From: a virus
Length of the DNA stretch: 31,933 nucleotides
IMG/VR virus record: IMGVR_UViG_3300046514_000696
Coordinates: 1 to 31,933 of that record
Strand: one strand, 5' to 3'
Of this stretch, positions 1 to 5,371 are shown in pieces. How positions within the stretch are numbered: the first letter of the stretch is position 1; each line of letters begins with the position of its first letter. The position numbers and the translations under genes were made by a program. Below the pieces are notes generated by a model. It had not been told where the DNA came from and ran no database searches. It saw only the letters and a program-made list of their open reading frames with translations.

Positions 1-286
1 GAACGTGCCCTCCGTCACCACGACTGCGACACCGTCTGGCGTGCCAGTCGCAAGTGCCTCTGCGACACCCCGCAGCTCGACCACAGCAGCTACGGAACCT
101 GCGCTACCTGCGGAAAGTCCCGCGCTGTGCGGCGCCGACGTCACCGAAGCCGACCAGCTGCTGGCCGCGCTGCCCGTACGCTCGCGCATCCCCGTCGAAC
201 TCCGACCCCGCCTCGAAGCGATCTGGAACGCCGCGCTGATCGCGCGCGGCGTCGACCCGGCCCACACCGTCAAGCCCTGGCGCTGA
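1..286 (+). CDS. Partial zinc-ribbon-like small protein, apparently frameshifted
   Basis: The gene is cut by the window edge. Two frames each carry part of a plausible protein. From base 1, frame 1 reads a Cys-rich stretch with CLC and a CATCGK zinc-knuckle-like motif and GC-rich third positions up to about base 115. From about 120 to the stop at 286 the convincing coding frame is frame 2, whose product ends with a helical tail (DQLLAALPV...) and VKPWR. Frame 2 is open from a GTG at 5, but its first half has many A/T third positions and an implausible Thr/Ser/Ala composition. One extra base near the CCC run at about 119-122 would join the halves. This may be a real lesion, an assembly error or two overlapping genes. 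Cys pairs suggest zinc binding; no function can be assigned. Confidence 0.45.
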   Translation, partial: NVPSVTTTATPSGVPVASASATPRSSTTAATEPALPAESPALCGADVTEADQLLAALPVRSRIPVELRPRLEAIWNAALIARGVDPAHTVKPWR

Positions 287-318
287 CGCGCCGTCCGACT
301 ACGAAGGAGCGCAGCGCC

Positions 319-618
319 ATGACGTTCAGCTTCACCGCCGCCGGCACCAAGGACCAGGTCCGCCAGCAGCTCGCGGCCAGCGAGGCCCAGCACCGCCAGT
401 GGAACAACCACACCCCGCTCCTCGCCAGCGTCTACGAGCTCATCGGCGCCCACCTGGACCACAGCAACTACGCCGGCGGCCTCATCGTCGAGGCCAGCGG
501 CCACCACGACACCTCCTACGGCCAGTTGAACCTGAGCATCAGGTCGCTGAACATCCCGGCCGTCCCCGAGGAGCAGACGAAGGACGAACCGGAGCCGGCC
601 GAGGAGCCAGCGACCTGA
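319..618 (+). CDS. Hypothetical phage protein, 99 aa
   Basis: The ATG at 319 is preceded by a good Shine-Dalgarno sequence (AAGGAG at 304-309). The product starts MTFSFTAAGTKDQV, is predicted mixed alpha/beta with a Gln/His-rich helix, contains the segment GGLIVEASGHHD around residue 55, and ends in an acidic Pro/Glu tail (EPAEEPAT). No transmembrane segment or signal peptide is visible. It follows the damaged gene by 32 bp and is closed by a strong hairpin 10 bp after its stop, so it is the last gene of a transcript entering from the left. I do not recognise a family with known function. Proteins of this size and style are common in actinophage accessory arms, but that is an impression, not a database hit. 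Confidence 0.75.
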   Translation: MTFSFTAAGTKDQVRQQLAASEAQHRQWNNHTPLLASVYELIGAHLDHSNYAGGLIVEASGHHDTSYGQLNLSIRSLNIPAVPEEQTKDEPEPAEEPAT

Positions 619-628
619 CCGCACAGCA

Positions 629-663
629 GAACGCCCCGGACTCGTGGGAGGTCCGGGGCGTTC
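629..663 (+). terminator. Strong hairpin, probable intrinsic terminator
   Basis: A perfect 13-bp inverted repeat (629-641 pairing with 651-663) encloses a 9-nt loop and begins 10 bp after the stop at 618. Only a short T run (668-670) follows, as is usual for actinobacterial terminators. It separates the left-edge genes from the DUF6221 array. Confidence 0.8.
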
Positions 664-704
664 GGCGTTTCATGGTGGGGACGGAAGCCGCTGGCTGGCC
701 GCCG

Positions 705-717
705 TACCCTGGCCCCA
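705..717 (+). promoter_or_regulatory. Leaderless-type -10 box before the DUF6221 array
   Basis: TACCCT at 705-710 fits the actinobacterial TANNNT -10 pattern, and the ATG follows after exactly 6 nt at 717. That is the spacing expected when transcription starts at the A of the start codon. No Shine-Dalgarno sequence precedes this ATG, which supports leaderless expression. No convincing -35 box is visible. The site lies just behind the terminator at 629-663, as expected for a new transcription unit. Confidence 0.5.
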
Positions 718-1227
718 TGGACATCGCCGAGTTCATCACTACGCGGCTGACCGATCTCGAACGCCTCGCACACGACGCCGAGGGCAGCGGTGACGGCGCC
801 TGGGAATCCGTCGTCGGCGCCATGGGCCCCGAGGTGCGCGTGGAGGACGGAGTCGTCTGGGCGCGCGAGACGCCGTGGGATGTATGGGGTTGCGACGACT
901 ACTCCGACGAGGAAGGGTGCGTGGACGCCCGCGCCGGGTGGATGCGGCAGGCCGAGCACATCGCGGCCCACGATCCCGCTCACGTCCTGGCGGACATCGC
1001 CTCCAAGCGGGCGATCGTCGAGGACTACGTCACAACCTGCCGGATCCGAGATGAGGCCGCCGGGCGCATTCAGGAAGCAAGCACATGCATCCGGCCGGAT
1101 CGTTCATGCGGACTACGACGAGTGGGGGCGTGCGGACCGGGAGGCGTCCCTGCTTGATGGCGTTGTCCAGCGCTTGGCGGCACAGTTCGCTGTCCATCCC
1201 GAGTACAAGGAGAGCTGGAAGTCGTGA
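717..1227 (+). pseudogene. DUF6221-like gene broken by a one-base frameshift
   Basis: From ATG 717 the product begins MDIAEFITTRLTDLERLA and runs through the family landmarks AEHIAAHDPAHVLADIASKR, then IRDEAAGRIQEA, before degenerating and stopping at 1157. The missing C-terminal half is intact in the +1 frame up to the stop at 1227: it reads GRADREASLLDGVVQRLA and ends in AVHPEYKESWKS, matching the ends of the next two paralogues. The break lies near 1071-1090 and is equivalent to one extra base or two lost bases. The last codons overlap the GTG of the next gene as in the intact members, so the lesion is probably recent or a sequence error. The function of DUF6221 is unknown. Repaired, it would be about 170 residues, the largest member here beside the third copy. 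Confidence 0.75.
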
Positions 1228-1505
1228 CCATCGTTGGTTTCATCAGCGCCCGCTTGGACGACGACGAGCGGATCGCCAACGAGTCGAAGCGCCCCGACTC
1301 GTGGATCCGCAGGCTCTTGCGTGAGATCGCCGCCAAGCGCCGCGTACTGACGCGGCACAGCGGCCACGGCCTGATATGTGACGGATGCGGCAACGATTAC
1401 ATGAGCAGCGAGTCCCGCTACCTCCTTGAGGAGTGCCCCGAGCTCCGTGACCTTGCCGCGCCGTTCGCAACGCACCCTGACTATGACGAGAGCTGGAAGC
1501 CGTGA
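1224..1505 (+). CDS. DUF6221-like protein, short form, 93 aa
   Basis: The GTG start overlaps the previous stop in a GTGA tetranucleotide, so translation is probably coupled. The product starts VTIVGFISARLDDDERIA, has the LREIAAKRRVL helix shared by all four copies, a CDGCGNDY knuckle followed by EECPELRDLA, and ends ATHPDYDESWKP. The Cys pair plus the later Cys could bind zinc. Compared with its neighbours it lacks the middle segment between the first helix and the AKR helix, giving a compact form. I recognise the family pattern (DUF6221, frequent in Streptomyces genomes) from the N-terminal AFL.ARLDEDE-type start and the HPDY..SW ending. No biochemical function is established to my knowledge. 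Confidence 0.85.
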   Translation: MTIVGFISARLDDDERIANESKRPDSWIRRLLREIAAKRRVLTRHSGHGLICDGCGNDYMSSESRYLLEECPELRDLAAPFATHPDYDESWKP

Positions 1506-2011
1506 CCGACCTCGCAGCCTTCCTGACCGCGCGCTGGGACGAGCAGGAAGCCCGGCTGCGCAGGGGCTGGTACAGCGATACCCACTGGAAGGTGTTCGAG
1601 ACCCGCATCATGCTCGGCACCTGGACGGTATCGCGCCAGCGCGGCATCAGCGTCGCGCTGAACGACGAGATCGCGCTGGCTGGCCTGAAGCTTCTCCGCG
1701 AGCTCCAGGACGAATGGCGGCGGCAGGAAGCCGAACCGCTGCTAGCTGACCTCGCCGCCAAGCGGGTGGTCCTGGCCGAAGTCGCATCCTGGCAGCACGC
1801 CCTTGTCGACGGCGACACCTGGCTCTCCTGCGCGCAGGCGGTTGACGAGCACTATGGGGAAGGACGCCCCGGATCGGGTTGCGCCGACGACCGCCGCGCC
1901 GGAGGCCCCTGCGACTGCGGCCTCGAACGGCGGCGCGAGGCGATCCTGCGCCCCATGGCGTCGCCGTTCAGCGCACACCCGGAGTTCAAGGCGGAGTGGG
2001 TGACGGCGTGA
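1502..2011 (+). CDS. DUF6221-like protein, long form, 169 aa
   Basis: The GTG start again overlaps the upstream stop (GTGA at 1502-1505). Landmarks in order are VTDLAAFLTARWDEQEARL at the N-terminus, a central helix LALAGLKLLRELQDEW, LADLAAKRVVLAEVASW, a Cys-containing insertion (SGCADDRRAGGPCDCG), and LRPMASPFSAHPEFKAEW at the C-terminus. The insertion carries three Cys and may form a metal site analogous to the CDGC knuckle of the previous copy. Third positions are strongly GC-biased throughout, so this copy is intact. It is the third of four coupled paralogues. Role unknown; protein-protein interaction or stoichiometric assembly is only a guess based on coupling. Confidence 0.85.
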   Translation: MTDLAAFLTARWDEQEARLRRGWYSDTHWKVFETRIMLGTWTVSRQRGISVALNDEIALAGLKLLRELQDEWRRQEAEPLLADLAAKRVVLAEVASWQHALVDGDTWLSCAQAVDEHYGEGRPGSGCADDRRAGGPCDCGLERRREAILRPMASPFSAHPEFKAEWVTA

Positions 2012-2445
2012 CCGACATCGTCGCCTTCCTGACCGCGCGTCTCGACGAGCAGGCCGCAGCGCTGATTGAGTACGTCGAGAAGCGTCACACCGCGAAGATG
2101 TCGGACGCCTTCTCGCATGGGTTCATGGTCACTGACGCCAGCGCACGGATGGTCCTGCCGTATCCGACCACCCTGCGATCGCTGAGCCCCTATGAATACG
2201 ACGCGGCCATCTGGCTTGACGCGGACATCGCCTCCAAGCGGGGCATCATCCAGCAGTGGCAGGAGGCCGACGCCGCCTGCCGGCGCAACGTCGGCGACCA
2301 GATGCTGAACGCAGTTCATATGGCGACCCTGCAGGTCGTTCTCGTGTCGCTCGCCAGCGCGTACCGAGCCCACCCCCGCTATGCCGGAGGCAAGGTGGAC
2401 GACTGGACGTGGCCCGGGGCGGCCGACGAAGGGAATTTGACATGA
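2008..2445 (+). CDS. DUF6221-like protein, divergent fourth copy, 145 aa
   Basis: The GTG at 2008 overlaps the stop of the third copy. The start VTDIVAFLTARLDEQAAALI is nearly identical to that of copy three, and LDADIASKRGIIQQW matches the AKR helix of the others. The C-terminal part (LVSLASAYRAHPRY) is the family ending but continues into a different tail (DWTWPGAADEGNLT). No Cys pair replaces the knuckle seen in copies two and three. The gene overlaps the next ATG by 4 bases (ATGA at 2442). The divergence suggests the array grew by duplication and then specialised. Function unknown. Confidence 0.8.
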   Translation: MTDIVAFLTARLDEQAAALIEYVEKRHTAKMSDAFSHGFMVTDASARMVLPYPTTLRSLSPYEYDAAIWLDADIASKRGIIQQWQEADAACRRNVGDQMLNAVHMATLQVVLVSLASAYRAHPRYAGGKVDDWTWPGAADEGNLT

Positions 2446-2627
2446 AGATCCTGCGCCGCCTCGCCGGCCACAAGACGACGAGCCGCACTCAGGGACCTGA
2501 CCGCTACGCCCGCGCGGGCTGCTCCTGCGGCGCGACGTTCAAAGCGCCTGACGGGCGGTTCCTGCTGGGCGACTTCGACATCTGGGAGAAGACGCACGGC
2601 CGCCTCGAACCCACCGAAGGAGCCTGA
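2442..2627 (+). CDS. Small CxC protein, 61 aa
   Basis: The ATG at 2442 overlaps the stop of the last DUF6221 gene (ATGA), indicating coupling. The product is basic at the N-terminus (MKILRRLAGHKTTSR) with a central CSCGATF motif and a His near the end (WEKTHGRLE). The pattern resembles one half of a small zinc ribbon, with the distal ligands possibly His. No further domain or hydrophobic segment is visible. Its place in a run of tiny Cys/His proteins suggests phage accessory cargo, but no function can be named. Confidence 0.7.
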   Translation: MKILRRLAGHKTTSRTQGPDRYARAGCSCGATFKAPDGRFLLGDFDIWEKTHGRLEPTEGA

Positions 2628-2628
2628 C

Positions 2629-2901
2629 GTGAGCGACCTAGATGCGGCGATCCGCGCGAAGCTCGACGGCTACGTTAACGAAGGCTGCGGCTACAGCGGC
2701 CACGATTGCCAGGTGACCGGCCACGAGGAGATGAAGGCCGCACTCCTCGGCGCCCTCGATCAGCACTCGCTGGCGGAGTTCTACGGCGCCGCCGTCGCAG
2801 ATCCCTCGACGTGGATCTGCCAGAGGTGCCACGAGGCCGACCCGTGCCCCACGAGGTGGGCCATCGCGACCGCGCTCGGGATCGAGGTGGGTGGTGGCTG
2901 A
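2629..2901 (+). CDS. Small helical protein with a CxxC knuckle, 90 aa
   Basis: The GTG at 2629 lies one base after the upstream stop. The product starts MSDLDAAIRAKLDGY and carries GCGYSGHDC around residues 19-27. A WICQRCHEADPCPTRWAIA segment near the C-terminus resembles a zinc knuckle seen in small Streptomyces proteins. It ends in GGG, which recalls ubiquitin-like carriers, but the rest is clearly helical and not a beta-grasp fold. The end overlaps the next gene by 11 bp. Function unknown. Confidence 0.75.
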   Translation: MSDLDAAIRAKLDGYVNEGCGYSGHDCQVTGHEEMKAALLGALDQHSLAEFYGAAVADPSTWICQRCHEADPCPTRWAIATALGIEVGGG

Positions 2902-3148
2902 CACGCGCCCCATGGGCATCCGGAAGGCACTGCCCAACCCGTGGCGGTACGACCCCGCCAAGCCGTGGGTCTGGTGCTGCCGGTCCTGCCGCCTCGAAGC
3001 CACGTACCCGGCCGCGACCCTCCCCGAGGCCTACGCCGACGCGCTGGAGCACCTCGAAGACGAGCACGTTGCGGTGGCTTCCGAGGCTTACGCTGCCGCG
3101 ATGAAGCACTTCGAGAACGAGCACGGCGGACTGGATGCTGCACGATGA
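2891..3148 (+). CDS. Putative zinc-finger-like small protein with internal duplication, 85 aa
   Basis: It starts at GTG 2891 (a second GTG at 2894 is equally possible) inside the end of the upstream gene. After WVWCCRSCRLEATYP, a CCxxC zinc-knuckle pattern, come two similar segments: AYADALEHLEDEH and AYAAAMKHFENEH. Each ends in HxxxxH-type spacing. The Cys set plus either His pair would make a C2H2-like site, so the second segment may be a duplicated half finger. Nucleic-acid or protein binding is possible but not shown. Its stop overlaps the next ATG (ATGA at 3145). Confidence 0.75.
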   Translation: MVADTRPMGIRKALPNPWRYDPAKPWVWCCRSCRLEATYPAATLPEAYADALEHLEDEHVAVASEAYAAAMKHFENEHGGLDAAR

Positions 3149-3411
3149 GCGATTCCGGCGACCACCCGCTGTCCAGCACCGACGTCCTCACCGACCTCGC
3201 CGCGACGACCGCGTTCGTGCGCGCCGACCGCGCCGCGCAGGCGTTCCGTGACGCCCTAGACGAGCTGCTGCACTCCGGCGAGCACGTCGAGGAAGCGCGC
3301 CGTGCGAATGAGCAGCTTCTCGCGCTCGCGGCGGGAGCCATGGGCGTGAAGATCCATATCCCGGCCGACATTGCGGAGCGGCACGGGCTCGACGAGGACG
3401 GAGGCGAGTGA
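3145..3411 (+). CDS. Hypothetical helical protein, 88 aa
   Basis: The ATG overlaps the preceding stop by 4 bases. The product is acidic and almost entirely helical: VLTDLAATTAFVRADRAAQAFRD is followed by ALDELLHSGEHVEEARRANEQLLALAAGAMG and a short tail IPADIAERHGLDEDGGE. There are no Cys residues or hydrophobic segments long enough for a membrane span. The heptad-like spacing is compatible with a small coiled-coil dimer. Family not recognised. It sits in the same coupled run as its neighbours. Confidence 0.75.
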   Translation: MSDSGDHPLSSTDVLTDLAATTAFVRADRAAQAFRDALDELLHSGEHVEEARRANEQLLALAAGAMGVKIHIPADIAERHGLDEDGGE

Positions 3412-3412
3412 C

Positions 3413-3655
3413 GTGAGCGACTACCAACGCATCGCCGAACTGTGGCCGCACGTGGACGGCTGGCCCGATCCGCCCGCGCTCGAAACCGCGACCCGCGAGG
3501 ACACCGAAATATACGCCGGGATCCGGCTCGCGGCGCAGTGCCTGATCGACGCCGAGAAACGCGCGATGCCGGCCGCGATGCGAAGCACGGCCGAACAGGC
3601 GTGGCAGTGGGGGCGTCAGCAGTGGGCCAAGATGCAGAGACAGCGAACGACATGA
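3413..3655 (+). CDS. Hypothetical protein, 80 aa
   Basis: The GTG at 3413 lies one base after the upstream stop; a GGAGG-like sequence (GGAGGCGAG at 3400-3408) serves as ribosome binding site. The product begins VSDYQRIAELWPHVDGWP, continues with an acidic helix (REDTEIYAGIRLAAQCLIDAEKR) and ends in a basic Gln/Trp-rich helix (WQWGRQQWAKMQRQRTT). The basic C-terminus could contact nucleic acid, but no motif identifies a family. It overlaps the next gene in an ATGA. Confidence 0.7.
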   Translation: MSDYQRIAELWPHVDGWPDPPALETATREDTEIYAGIRLAAQCLIDAEKRAMPAAMRSTAEQAWQWGRQQWAKMQRQRTT

Positions 3656-3816
3656 CCGCCGGCCCTCGCGATCTGGCCCGGGACGACGACGACCGGCCGC
3701 CCCGACGCCCGATGTGCCGCTGCATCGTGGTGCCGCAATCGCTGGCGGACCGGATCCAGGTCGAGGCGCATCCGGACCTGATCGAGCTGGACGCGCGGAT
3801 GGAGCGAGAGCTGTGA
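3652..3816 (+). CDS. Very small protein with a CxC motif, 54 aa
   Basis: It starts at ATG 3652 in an ATGA overlap and ends in a GTGA overlap with the next gene. The product is charged (LARDDDDRPPRRPMCRCIVV) with one CxC pair at residues 22-24 and a C-terminal amphipathic helix. Expression is supported mainly by the tight coupling on both sides and by GC-rich third positions. Function unknown. Confidence 0.6.
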   Translation: MTAGPRDLARDDDDRPPRRPMCRCIVVPQSLADRIQVEAHPDLIELDARMEREL

Positions 3817-4100
3817 CCGCCGACCCCGCCGGCGGCACGTTCGCCGAGAAGCTGGACGCCGCAGCCGGGCCGCTGCGACGCATGGGCGCCATCACCGCCC
3901 AGATCGCGCTCGCCACGATCCCGGCCGATGCCTCCTGCCACTGTCTGTGCTCGATCTACGAGCCGCACACCTGCGACGGGTGGCGCGCCGAGGGCTGCCA
4001 GTGCGAGGTGCCCGGTGGGAAGCTGTTCGGCAAGCAGCTGGCGCCGACCGTGGTGCCGCTGTGCCGGTCGTGCTTCGCGGCCGAGATCCGGAAGGGATAG
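3813..4100 (+). CDS. Cys-rich putative zinc-binding protein, 95 aa
   Basis: The GTG start overlaps the previous stop. The N-terminal third is an Ala-rich helix. The rest holds eight Cys and one His in CHCLC (about residues 43-47), HTCDGW (53-58), CQC (63-65) and CRSC (85-88). This spacing could bind one or two zinc ions in a treble-clef or ribbon-like fold. It is the most Cys-rich of the small proteins in the arm. Zinc-ribbon proteins of this kind in phages are sometimes transcription modulators, but nothing here proves that. Confidence 0.75.
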   Translation: MTADPAGGTFAEKLDAAAGPLRRMGAITAQIALATIPADASCHCLCSIYEPHTCDGWRAEGCQCEVPGGKLFGKQLAPTVVPLCRSCFAAEIRKG

Positions 4101-4103
4101 CCG

Positions 4104-4328
4104 GTGAACCGCCACCCCGACTTCGAGCACCCCTTCGGCATCGCCGACTGGAACGGCGTCCGCGCCAGGATCCGTTGCGGACCTGACGGCCTCTGGTACG
4201 TCATGCTCATGCGCGGGGACCGGGCCATCCTGTTCCCCGGGCTGCCGCACCTGAGCTGGCGGGGCGCCATGGACCAGGCGCAGCGCGTCATGACCGCCGC
4301 CGGACGCGTCCTGCGCGGCGAGATCTGA
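4104..4328 (+). CDS. Hypothetical protein, 74 aa
   Basis: The GTG at 4104 follows the upstream stop by 3 bp, with GGAAGGG (4090-4096) as ribosome binding site. The product begins MNRHPDFEHPFGIADW, then reads as short beta strands (ARIRCGPDGLWYVMLMRGDRA, ILFPGLPHLSW) and ends in a helix (MDQAQRVMTAAGRVLRG). It may be a compact alpha/beta domain. No active-site motif is visible and I do not recognise the family. Confidence 0.7.
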   Translation: MNRHPDFEHPFGIADWNGVRARIRCGPDGLWYVMLMRGDRAILFPGLPHLSWRGAMDQAQRVMTAAGRVLRGEI

Positions 4329-4329
4329 C

Positions 4330-4614
4330 ATGAAGCGCGGCCGGATGCAGTGCAAGGACATCCCCGACGAGCTCGTCATCCAGGCGGTCGCCAACACCAC
4401 GGAGAAGGGTTCGGGGAGTTGGCGTCACTGGGATGACGTGTGGCCGCAGTTCGAACGGCTGCTGCCCGGCGTTCCCGGTCCGTTGTTCTATGCCAAGGTC
4501 GATCGGATGCAGCTCCGTGCGCAGCCCCGCATCCACGCCTGCGTGCACACGCCCTACCGCAAGGGCCAGTGCCGAGGCGACGTGCACTTGGCCGAGGAGT
4601 GCAAAGGGTGCTGA
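4330..4614 (+). CDS. Hypothetical protein with a winged-helix-like N-terminus, 94 aa
   Basis: The ATG at 4330 follows the upstream stop by one base. The N-terminus (CKDIPDELVIQAVA) resembles a short recognition-type region seen in small actinophage proteins. It is followed by WDDVWPQFERLLPGVPGPLFYAKVDRM, a pattern reminiscent of a winged-helix fold. The C-terminus holds HACVHTPYRKGQC and ECKGC, a further possible zinc site. It overlaps the JAMM gene by 7 bp, so the two are probably translated together. DNA binding is a weak inference. Confidence 0.65.
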   Translation: MKRGRMQCKDIPDELVIQAVANTTEKGSGSWRHWDDVWPQFERLLPGVPGPLFYAKVDRMQLRAQPRIHACVHTPYRKGQCRGDVHLAEECKGC

Positions 4615-5081
4615 CGATCCGACGCGATCTCTACGACGCGATCATGGCGCATGCCCGCGCCGACCACCCGAACGAGGCCTGCGGCATCATCGCCGGACCG
4701 GCCCGTTCGGACCGGCCCGAACGCCTCGTCCCCATGGCCAATGCCGAGCAGTCCCGGACCTTCTACCGCTTCGACGTCGCCGAGCAGCTGGCGGCGTGGC
4801 GCGAGATGGACGAGCGCGGTGAGGACGTGGTGATCGTCTACCACTCCCACACCGCCACGAAGGCCTACCCGTCGCGTACCGACGTCGCGCACGCCAGCGA
4901 GCCCGATGTTCACTACGTCGTGGTTTCCACCCGGGACGCGGACGGCCTGGGCGACGTCGAGTTCCGCTCGTTCCGCATCGTCGGCGGCGAGGTCACCGAG
5001 GAAGAGGTGCGCATTGACTCGCCGAACGCGCTCGCTCGTACGGGCAGCCGAGAGGCGTGCGGCGGCTCGGCGGCGGCCTGA
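4608..5081 (+). CDS. mec: JAMM/MPN metallopeptidase resembling Mec (CysO-cysteine hydrolase)
   Basis: The 157-residue product has a complete JAMM zinc site: Glu23 in NEACGIIAG, then H79-S-H81-T, seven residues, S89, two residues, D92. Over most of its length it follows the pattern of actinobacterial Mec: LTIRRDLYDAIMAHARADHP, the GP....RPER.VPM.NA segment, TFYRFD, HSHTATKAYPSRTD and the EEEVR end. In that family the enzyme releases cysteine from the C-terminus of the sulfur carrier CysO. In bacterial genomes mec usually sits beside cysO and cysM; neither is present here, and the neighbours are small phage genes. The last 20 residues (SPNALARTGS...) extend past the usual end. GTG 4608 was chosen because it begins exactly at the conserved LTIRRDL start. 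Alternatives are a captured host gene with metabolic use, or a peptidase acting on another ubiquitin-like conjugate. Confidence 0.85.
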   Translation: MLTIRRDLYDAIMAHARADHPNEACGIIAGPARSDRPERLVPMANAEQSRTFYRFDVAEQLAAWREMDERGEDVVIVYHSHTATKAYPSRTDVAHASEPDVHYVVVSTRDADGLGDVEFRSFRIVGGEVTEEEVRIDSPNALARTGSREACGGSAAA

Positions 5082-5096
5082 GATACTGGGAGCGTT

Positions 5097-5120
5097 CGCG
5101 AGCCGTCAGGCGTGCTCGCG
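5097..5120 (+). terminator. Hairpin in the gap after the JAMM gene
   Basis: A perfect 7-bp stem (5097-5103 with 5114-5120) encloses a 10-nt loop and starts 15 bp after the stop at 5081. No T tract follows. It lies in a 110-bp gap (5082-5191), the longest break in this otherwise coupled arm, and may reduce read-through or protect the upstream mRNA end. I see no other element in the gap except GC-rich short palindromes. Confidence 0.35.
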
Positions 5121-5191
5121 GCGACCGCGGGACCCGCGCCGTGTTCCAGGCGGCGCGGTTTCCGTACCGACTCCCCGAGGATCCCAGCGCA

Positions 5192-5371
5192 ATGACCACG
5201 GTCCACGTCGTGCCCAGCGGCGAACCACCCGAGAACCACACCCTCGGCGACTGTCCGTGCCGGCCGCGCAGGCTTCCCAGGCGCCGCGGGGACGGCAGCG
5301 TCATCGACTGGGTCCACGCCCACCGCGCGGCCGCCGACGAGCTGGACATGCCCCGGATGCTGGCTGCATGA
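5192..5371 (+). CDS. Small protein with an HTLGDCPC motif, 59 aa
   Basis: The ATG at 5192 has GAGG at 5177-5180 as ribosome binding site. The product begins MTTVHVVPSGEPPENHTLGDCPC and continues with a basic stretch and GDGSVIDWVHAHRA. Short proteins of the form VVP....H.....C.C.P....DGS....HH are frequent in actinophage genomes, usually unannotated. The His and CxC could bind a metal. It is coupled to the glycosyltransferase gene by an ATGA overlap. Confidence 0.75.
   Translation: MTTVHVVPSGEPPENHTLGDCPCRPRRLPRRRGDGSVIDWVHAHRAAADELDMPRMLAA

Noticed and set aside
2629-2901. C-terminal GGG as a CysO/ubiquitin-like partner for the JAMM enzyme
   Set aside because: The protein is helical with a CxxC knuckle and lacks a beta-grasp pattern; the Gly end is likely coincidental.
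5121-5140. CGCGGG-A-CCCGCG palindrome as a terminator
   Set aside because: A one-base loop cannot form a stable hairpin; it is more likely a chance GC palindrome.
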